A stretch of DNA of 19,086 bases, from assembly GCA_002702965.1 (NCBI GenBank), contig PADE01000079.1, positions 1 through 19,086 of the forward strand, given 5' to 3'. A program made the position numbers and the translations under genes. The notes below the pieces were generated by a model. The model saw only the letters and a program-made list of their open reading frames with translations. It was not told the DNA's origin and did not search any database. Shown here one piece after another: positions 14,087 to 19,086 of this stretch. How positions within the stretch are numbered: position 1 is the first letter of the stretch; every line of letters begins with the position of its first letter. Source of the DNA: Planctomycetaceae bacterium. Lineage in GTDB: Bacteria > Planctomycetota > Planctomycetia > Pirellulales > Pirellulaceae.

Positions 14087-15163
14087 TCATTCGTCTTTCT
14101 GGAGTGGCTGGGACTGCGACCATTTGGCAGCTTTTTCAGCCTCCGACGGTTCCCGGAGCGGCCGTACGATCCGAAAACCGACGTGCAGGGCATCGGTGTG
14201 ATACCAGATGCTCTGAGGAAGTTGAGGATCCTGTTCTTTCCAGTCGATGCTCGAACCGGCACGTGCCGCAGACCGCAGCTGTTCGGGATCGTCATCCCAG
14301 GACCCGCCCCGCACGACGCGCGGGAAGAGGGTACGTGGAATCGCCAACGGGTTCTCAGCCGCATGCTGCTGGTACCCGTTGGGGAGGTATTGATCGAGCA
14401 CCCACTCGGCGACGTTCCCGTGCATATCGAAGAGTCCCCACGGGTTGGGTTTCTTGCGACCCACCGGATGGTACTTGTCATCGGCGTTGTCGTAATACCA
14501 GGCGTACTCGTCGAGACGCTCCGGATCCTCTCCGAAGTGATACGGGGTCGCGGTGCCAGCCCGGCAGGCGTACTCCCACTCGGCCTCCGACGGCAGCCGG
14601 TAGTAGCGCCCCGTTTTGGCGGAAAGCCACTTGCAAAAAGTCCTCGCTGCATGCTGGGTCATGCAGATCGCTGGGAAACCGCGTTTGCCCATCCCGAACG
14701 ACATGTCGGTGTAGGGTTCGGTCGGTTGAGTCAGTTGGTACCGATCCGCCAACTGATCCCGCCGGTTCGGCTTCAGCCCCTGTACCTGACGTCTCAAGAT
14801 ATCGGTATCCGACATCCACACCTCATAAGCGTTCCAGGTGATTTCGAACTTGGCCATCCAGAACGGCGCCAGTGCAACTTTGTGCTGGGGCCCTTCCTCG
14901 GCCTGGCGGTCCGCTTCTGTCGGTGGACTGCCCATCAGGAAAGTACCTCCCGGGATCGGGATCATGGGGATCTTGGTACGCGTGTGCTCGATCCGCTCGT
15001 CATACGCTTTCATCTCGGCTTGCGTGGTGGCCTGAGAGTTCTTGACCGGTAGAGGATCCGGATGCTCGGCCGGCAGGTCAGCCGCTAAACAGAACCCGGC
15101 CCATACGGTGATCCCCACCGCCATCACCGCCCGTGTTGGGTAATCTTTTTCAAAAGTTCGCAT
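14087..15163 (-). CDS. Formylglycine-generating-enzyme-like (SUMF1 domain) protein lacking catalytic cysteines
   Basis: The 358-aa protein begins with a hydrophobic leader (about residues 12-28, AVMAVGITVWAGFCLAA), so it is probably secreted or periplasmic. The SUMF1/FGE fold is clear: MIPIPGGTFLMGSP (67-80), RLPSEAEWEYACRAGT (189-204), NPWGLFDMHGNVAEWV (240-255), RVVRGGSW (282-289) and HVGFRIVR (327-334). In true FGEs the segment after GGSW/GGSF carries two catalytic cysteines; here it reads DDDPEQLRSAAR with none. It is therefore more likely a paralogue with a different or binding role than the activator of the sulfatase at 2023-3465. ATG 15163 has GGGGG about 7 bp upstream; the frame is open further upstream but those codons overlap the divergent gene's leader. 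It is divergent from the isomerase gene. Confidence 0.9.
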   Translation of the reverse strand: MRTFEKDYPTRAVMAVGITVWAGFCLAADLPAEHPDPLPVKNSQATTQAEMKAYDERIEHTRTKIPMIPIPGGTFLMGSPPTEADRQAEEGPQHKVALAPFWMAKFEITWNAYEVWMSDTDILRRQVQGLKPNRRDQLADRYQLTQPTEPYTDMSFGMGKRGFPAICMTQHAARTFCKWLSAKTGRYYRLPSEAEWEYACRAGTATPYHFGEDPERLDEYAWYYDNADDKYHPVGRKKPNPWGLFDMHGNVAEWVLDQYLPNGYQQHAAENPLAIPRTLFPRVVRGGSWDDDPEQLRSAARAGSSIDWKEQDPQLPQSIWYHTDALHVGFRIVRPLREPSEAEKAAKWSQSQPLQKDE

Positions 15164-15435
15164 CGGTGTACCCCCTGGCCACTTATCGATCCCTATAGGA
15201 TCGGCCGACGGCGGTGAAACCACAAGCCCGCATTCCCCGGCGAGGCGAATCTCTGACTCGACGCGACCGCTAGGCTTTACTGGTCGGTAGCGCCACGGGG
15301 TAGCGGTGGACCGGACGGGGACCTGCCCCCGCCGAACCGGCTCCTGGACGAGTCGGTATGGGCGCGCGCACAATCCACCATCGGACCAGCCGCGAAGTCG
15401 TTTCGTCTTCCGCCAGCGCGCCCTGGAGAACCACC
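15164..15435. other. Divergent intergenic region
   Basis: This 272-bp region lies between the start codons of the FGE-like gene (minus) and the isomerase gene (plus), so both promoters should be here. No clear hexamer pair or palindrome stands out. Open frames cross it on both strands, but start-site evidence places the genes outside it. Confidence 0.4.
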
Positions 15436-16365
15436 ATGCAACTTGGTTTTGTGAGTGCCATTCTGCCCGAGCTTTCCCTGGAAGAGGTGTTTGCCACCGC
15501 GGCGGCGCAGGGTTACGACTGCGTCGAGCTGATGTGCTGGCCACAGGGAAAGGCCGAGCGACGTTACGCCGGGGTCAGCCACCTGGACGTCGACCATTGC
15601 GATGACGCAGTGCGCGAGGTGGACGCCCTCGTCTCCCGCTTCGGTGTATCGGTCAGCGGCCTGGGTTACTACCCCAATCTTCTGTCGGCCGATGGCGGGG
15701 AAGCGGACCGGGCCCGGCAGCATCTGGAGAAGGTGATCCGCGCCGCGGCGCAACTGGGCGTGCATCAGGCCAATACATTTGTCGGGCGGGATCCAGCCCG
15801 CTCACTGGACGACAACTGGGCTCGTTTTCTGGAAACCTGGAAACCACTGGTCGATCTTGCGACCGCGCACCAAGTGCGTATCGGAATCGAGAACTGCCCG
15901 ATGCTATTTACCGAGGACGAATGGCCCGGCGGCAAGAACCTGGCAACGAGTCCGGCGATCTGGCGACGGATGTTCACCGATCTTCCCAGCGATTACTTCG
16001 GACTCAACTACGATCCGTCGCATATGGTCTGGCAACAGATGGACTACCTACGCCCGCTGGAAGACTTCGCCGACCGGATTTTTCACGTGCACGCCAAGGA
16101 TGTTCGCATCGATCCACACCGTCTCGACGAGGTGGGGATCCTGGCCACACCGCTGGAATACCATGTCCCCAAGTTGCCCGGACTGGGCGAAATCGACTGG
16201 GGGCGGTTCTTCTCGGTGCTGGGGGACAGCGGCTACCGGGGACCGGTCTGTGTCGAAGTCGAAGATCGGGCGTACGAAGATTCTCTCGCGGCGCGCCGAC
16301 AAGCGCTGCAACAGTCGTGCGACTACTTGCGGCAATTTGTGCCGCGCCCGCCCGGCGGCGCGTGA
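15436..16365 (+). CDS. Sugar phosphate isomerase/epimerase-like TIM-barrel protein
   Basis: The 309-aa protein belongs to the xylose-isomerase-like TIM-barrel (AP endonuclease family 2) superfamily. Likely metal ligands and active-site residues are Glu152 (GIENCPM), Asp193 and His196 (LNYDPSHMVW), His217/His219 (FHVHAKD) and Glu274 (VCVEVEDRAYEDS). The GEIDWGRFFSVL segment (251-262) is also typical. Relatives include hydroxypyruvate isomerase, inosose dehydratase and tagatose/psicose epimerases; the substrate here is unknown. No signal peptide, so cytosolic. ATG 15436 is preferred over the upstream frame start because GGAG lies 7 bp before it and the barrel's first strand (MQLGFVSAILPELSLEE) begins there. 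It ends 35 bp from the convergent RlmN-family gene. Confidence 0.92.
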   Translation: MQLGFVSAILPELSLEEVFATAAAQGYDCVELMCWPQGKAERRYAGVSHLDVDHCDDAVREVDALVSRFGVSVSGLGYYPNLLSADGGEADRARQHLEKVIRAAAQLGVHQANTFVGRDPARSLDDNWARFLETWKPLVDLATAHQVRIGIENCPMLFTEDEWPGGKNLATSPAIWRRMFTDLPSDYFGLNYDPSHMVWQQMDYLRPLEDFADRIFHVHAKDVRIDPHRLDEVGILATPLEYHVPKLPGLGEIDWGRFFSVLGDSGYRGPVCVEVEDRAYEDSLAARRQALQQSCDYLRQFVPRPPGGA

Positions 16366-16400
16366 ACCCCCGTCCGCAGCGGCGGATCATCCGCGGAGCC

Positions 16401-17435
16401 TCAACCCGCCGCGCCCGCTGCCAGCTGACCGCAGGCCGCCGCGATGTCTCGCCCCTGCGAGTAACGTATGGTGACCGTCAACCCCCGTTCGCGCAGCCGA
16501 GCTCCAAACGCTTCCCGCTGAGGGCGGGGCGTCGACCGCAAGTGGGGCGCCGCGGCAATCGGGTTGTAGGGGATCAAGTTGACGTGCACCGGCAATCCGT
16601 CCAAGTACCGGACCAGCGCATCAGCCTGCGCGAGGCTGTCGTTGATTCCGCGCAGCAGCAGATACTCGATCAACAGCGACGGCGATCCGGCTACTGCCAT
16701 CCGCTGCATGGCGTCGCGCAGCAATGGCAACGGGTACCGTTGGGCGATCGGAATCAACGATTCTCGCAGACGCTGATCGACGGTGTGCAGGCTGATCGCC
16801 AAGGGTGATCGCGGGAAACTCCCTGACCAACGGAGCATCGCCTCGGGAATTCCCACCGTAGAGACCATCGTGCGCCGGGCAGAGAGACCAAACCAGTCGT
16901 CGTTGTGGAGCATCCGGGCCGCGCGAGTGACCTGGTTTTCATTGTGAAAAGGCTCCCCCATCCCCATAAAGACGACGTTCCTGACGCGGCGATTTTCGGC
17001 GATTAACAACTGGTTGGCCTGCGCCACCTGATCGACTATTTCAATGGCGTCCAGGTCTGTCACGGGACGCACGTATCCGCTGGCGCAAAACGTGCAACGC
17101 GCGGCACAACCAACTTGGCTGCTCACGCACATCGAAGTCCGTCCCTCCGGCGCACGGAGAATGACACTCTCGACGGTCTGCTGCCCCGGGGTTCGAAACA
17201 GCAACCGGGTCGCTCCATCGGTCGCTGAATCGATGCGGCGAGTCAGTCTCAGGCGGTCCAGAGAGATGGCCTGGCGAAACGCCCAGCGCACCGACTCGGG
17301 AAGTTCGCGGTAGGCCTGAGACTGCGATCGACCGCCCCGGAAATACTGGTAGCGCAGCCGCTTCAATTGATGCGGATCGACGCGGTACTGGCGACGAAAT
17401 TGCTCGACCGCCGCGAGATCGTAAATCGTGTTCAC
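16401..17435 (-). CDS. rlmN: RlmN-family radical SAM 23S rRNA (adenine2503-C2)-methyltransferase
   Basis: With the GTG at 17435 the protein has 344 aa. The radical SAM cluster motif is GCAARCTFCASG (Cys110, Cys114, Cys117). An upstream Cys103 in MCVSSQVGC and a late cysteine in DIAAACGQL (Cys335) match the two extra cysteines of RlmN. Other family segments are VVFMGMGEPFHNE, RRTMVSTVGIP, LAISLHT and VNLIPYNPI. RlmN methylates C2 of A2503 in 23S rRNA, and in E. coli also a tRNA adenine, using a methyl-cysteine intermediate; it is cytosolic. Cfr, which methylates C8, is a relative; planctomycetes often have more than one copy, so the exact member is uncertain. Where most RlmN proteins have TGxxGxxRNLT, this one has ASGYVRPVTDLDAIEI. 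A TTG at 17507 would add 24 residues that look unlike the family; I prefer GTG, although no strong ribosome site precedes it. Confidence 0.85.
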   Translation of the reverse strand: MNTIYDLAAVEQFRRQYRVDPHQLKRLRYQYFRGGRSQSQAYRELPESVRWAFRQAISLDRLRLTRRIDSATDGATRLLFRTPGQQTVESVILRAPEGRTSMCVSSQVGCAARCTFCASGYVRPVTDLDAIEIVDQVAQANQLLIAENRRVRNVVFMGMGEPFHNENQVTRAARMLHNDDWFGLSARRTMVSTVGIPEAMLRWSGSFPRSPLAISLHTVDQRLRESLIPIAQRYPLPLLRDAMQRMAVAGSPSLLIEYLLLRGINDSLAQADALVRYLDGLPVHVNLIPYNPIAAAPHLRSTPRPQREAFGARLRERGLTVTIRYSQGRDIAAACGQLAAGAAG

Positions 17436-17737
17436 GCGATTTTCAGCCCCGGGAGAACGGCCCGCGGCAGCCACACCGCCCGATGGCAACGCGAGACCGC
17501 CAAACAACGCGTCCGAGGAGATCGCAGCCGGCGGCGCTCCGATCCCGGAATCGACGACGTGCGGGAGCTGATCTCCTAGCGCATACTATAAGACAATTCG
17601 TCGCCACCCGCCCGGGTGGTCATCGGTGGAAACGGGCCCCCGAGGCTGCAAATTCGGTTAGACTACCAGACGAGATGGTTGCTGCAGGATGGGTGGCGAG
17701 CGGTGCACCCAACGGCTTTGTCAGGGAGCGTCACGCG
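17436..17737. other. Divergent intergenic region with a GC-rich palindrome
   Basis: This 302-bp region separates the divergent RlmN-family and DUF1501 genes. A palindrome CCACCC (17604-17609) / GGGTGG (17614-17619) lies in the middle and can be read as CCACCCG-CC-CGGGTGG, which could be an operator. TACTATAAG near 17584-17592 is a possible plus-strand -10, but no good -35 is spaced before it. No RNA gene is seen. Confidence 0.4.
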
Positions 17738-19086
17738 ATGTTGGAAATCGGCAGTTTCAAAGCGCGGGATTGTGCGGGACATGGGCGGCGGTGCTTCCTG
17801 AAAGCGGGACTGGGACTGCCCTTCCTTGCGGCGCTTCCGAAGACAATCCAGGCGGCCGGCGCCGCGCCCGAGAAAGCCAAGTCGGTGATGCTGGTTTGGC
17901 TCAACGGGGGCCCCAGCCACCTCGACCTGTTCGATCCGAAACCGGGGGCTCCCGACCAATTCCGTGGCCCGTTCGGCACCATCGCCACGCGCACCAGCGG
18001 ATTGCGGTTCACCGAGTTGCTCCCCAAACTGGCCGCCCGCAGCGACAAGTTTTCCGTGGTGCGAACCAACATCAACCACAATGGAGGTCACCGGCAAGCC
18101 GGGTCGATCGGCATGTCCGGGTATGTCGCCAGCGACGGCGGCGAGCCCAACGGAACCCCCGCGGGCTATCAACCCAGCTTTGGGTCCATCCTGGGGAGAC
18201 ACCGAGGGCACACGGATCTGCCCGGCTTCATTTCCTTGACCAAAGGACCGATCGGCGACCTCGACGGCCCCATGTTGGGACAGGGCGGAGGTGTCTGGGG
18301 AAAACGCTATGATCCGTTCCTGATCAGTTGCAACGAAGCGGGTCGTGTTTCAATACCCAATCTCAAACTACTCGATGGCCTGTCGCCCGAGCGGCTATCA
18401 TCGCGACGACTGGTGCTGCGCGAATTGGATCGCTATCGACGTTCTCTGGACACCGCCGACGCACAGAAATGGGCCACCATTTATCAACAGGCCTACGATC
18501 TGCTGACATCGCTGGGACGTGAGAGCGTACTCGATCTCTCCCGCGAATCGACGCAGACACGGGACGCCTACGGGCATACGACATTTGGTCAGAGCGCGCT
18601 GCTGGGCCGCCGCCTGGTCGAAGCGGGGGTCCCGTTCGTCCAGGTCAACTGGAGCCAGGTGGTCGAAGTCCTGTTCCCCAACAGTGACTTTGGTTGGGAT
18701 ACGCATTCGGATAATTTCGGGCTGCTGGCTGAACTGCACGGACCGCTGTTGGACCGTACGCTGTCGGCGCTGCTGGATGACCTCGAGCAACGGGGTTTAT
18801 TGGAATCGACGCTGGTGGTGACGATGGGCGAATTCGGCCGCACTCCGCGGATCAACAATATCGGATCACGCGACCACTGGCAGCACTGTTACTTTTCCGT
18901 CTGGGCCGGCGGTGGAATCCAACCGGGACGTGTGATCGGCGAAAGCGACGCGCGCGGGGAACATCCCCTGATCGACCCCATTTCGCCCGAGATGGTCGGT
19001 ACGACGATGCTCGACCTGGTCGGAATGAATCAGGCGGCGCGCGCCGAATTAGGAGTGCTCGAGAACGGGCGGCTGATCGACGGCTT
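17738..19086 (+). CDS. DUF1501 family protein with Tat-like leader (3' end outside window)
   Basis: From ATG 17738 an uninterrupted frame of 449 codons runs off the right end, so the protein is partial at its C-terminus. The N-terminus carries a twin-arginine leader with a hydrophobic block (GRRCFLKAGLGLPFLAAL, Arg17-Arg18). DUF1501 hallmarks are LNGGPSHLDLFDPKP (about 55-69), WDTHSDN and GEFGRTPRINNIGSRDHW (364-381). It belongs to the alkaline-phosphatase/sulfatase-like superfamily; in planctomycetes DUF1501 proteins usually pair with DUF1549/DUF1553 partners, which might lie beyond the window. It is a paralogue of the protein at 8000-9337, sharing the NFD/NWS-type region and the GEFGRTP block but with a different leader. 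GGAG lies 9 bp upstream of the ATG. Confidence 0.93.
   Translation, partial: MLEIGSFKARDCAGHGRRCFLKAGLGLPFLAALPKTIQAAGAAPEKAKSVMLVWLNGGPSHLDLFDPKPGAPDQFRGPFGTIATRTSGLRFTELLPKLAARSDKFSVVRTNINHNGGHRQAGSIGMSGYVASDGGEPNGTPAGYQPSFGSILGRHRGHTDLPGFISLTKGPIGDLDGPMLGQGGGVWGKRYDPFLISCNEAGRVSIPNLKLLDGLSPERLSSRRLVLRELDRYRRSLDTADAQKWATIYQQAYDLLTSLGRESVLDLSRESTQTRDAYGHTTFGQSALLGRRLVEAGVPFVQVNWSQVVEVLFPNSDFGWDTHSDNFGLLAELHGPLLDRTLSALLDDLEQRGLLESTLVVTMGEFGRTPRINNIGSRDHWQHCYFSVWAGGGIQPGRVIGESDARGEHPLIDPISPEMVGTTMLDLVGMNQAARAELGVLENGRLIDG

Noticed and set aside
15164..15544. 127-codon N-terminal extension of the FGE-like gene
   Set aside because: It overlaps the divergent isomerase gene and lacks family resemblance; the ATG at 15163 has a strong ribosome site followed by a secretion leader.
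16382..16394. GCGGAT-C-ATCCGC palindrome between the isomerase and RlmN-family genes
   Set aside because: The possible stem is only four base pairs with a realistic loop and has no T run on either side, so a bidirectional terminator is not supported.
17689..18312. 207-aa plus-strand frame near the right end
   Set aside because: It is an out-of-frame shadow of the DUF1501 gene that starts at 17738 and runs off the window.

Overview
The window looks like chromosomal DNA of a planctomycete (Pirellulales/Planctomycetia type). It is mostly GC-rich. It carries a typical planctomycete set: a type I sulfatase, two DUF1501 proteins with Tat-like leaders, a Tat-exported Gfo/Idh/MocA oxidoreductase, a formylglycine-generating-enzyme-like protein, an EF-hand/carboxypeptidase-regulatory-like membrane protein and a sugar isomerase/epimerase. 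The assignment rests on gene content only; there is no rRNA or tRNA marker.

Layout. Bases 1-80 are five perfect 16-bp tandem repeats at the window edge. From 288 to 9337 every gene is on the minus strand. In transcription order these are DUF1501 (9337-8000), an EF-hand membrane protein (7949-7155), a truncated Rieske gene (7054-6851), an AT-rich island with two tiny membrane-protein genes (6702-6315), a full-length Rieske/helical fusion (5977-4373), a small conserved-looking unknown (4016-3648), a sulfatase (3465-2023) and an exported protein that joins a degenerate AstE/M14-like domain to a glutamine-amidotransferase-like domain (1796-288). From 9615 the plus strand carries a mandelate racemase-type enzyme (9615-10784) and a phytoene desaturase-like FAD protein (11048-12436). 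Minus-strand genes follow for a Gfo/Idh/MocA oxidoreductase (13888-12515) and an FGE-like protein (15163-14087). A divergent sugar isomerase/epimerase (15436-16365), an RlmN-family rRNA methyltransferase (17435-16401) and a second DUF1501 gene running off the right end (17738-19086) complete the window.

How they work together. Sulfatase, acid-sugar dehydratase/racemase-type enzyme, oxidoreductase and TIM-barrel isomerase fit breakdown of sulfated or acidic sugars, which planctomycetes are known for. The genes are in several transcription units, so a single pathway is inference. The FGE-like protein lacks the catalytic cysteines, so it probably does not activate the sulfatase.

The least ordinary part is about 3.6-7.1 kb. 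It holds a lower-GC small gene, a 22-bp tandem duplication, and an AT-rich island of about 0.88 kb. The island lies exactly between the start of a complete Rieske gene and the broken end of its paralogue. It encodes a 32-aa single-helix micropeptide, translationally coupled to a 95-aa two-helix membrane protein, with a candidate promoter and terminator. I recognise no family for this pair.
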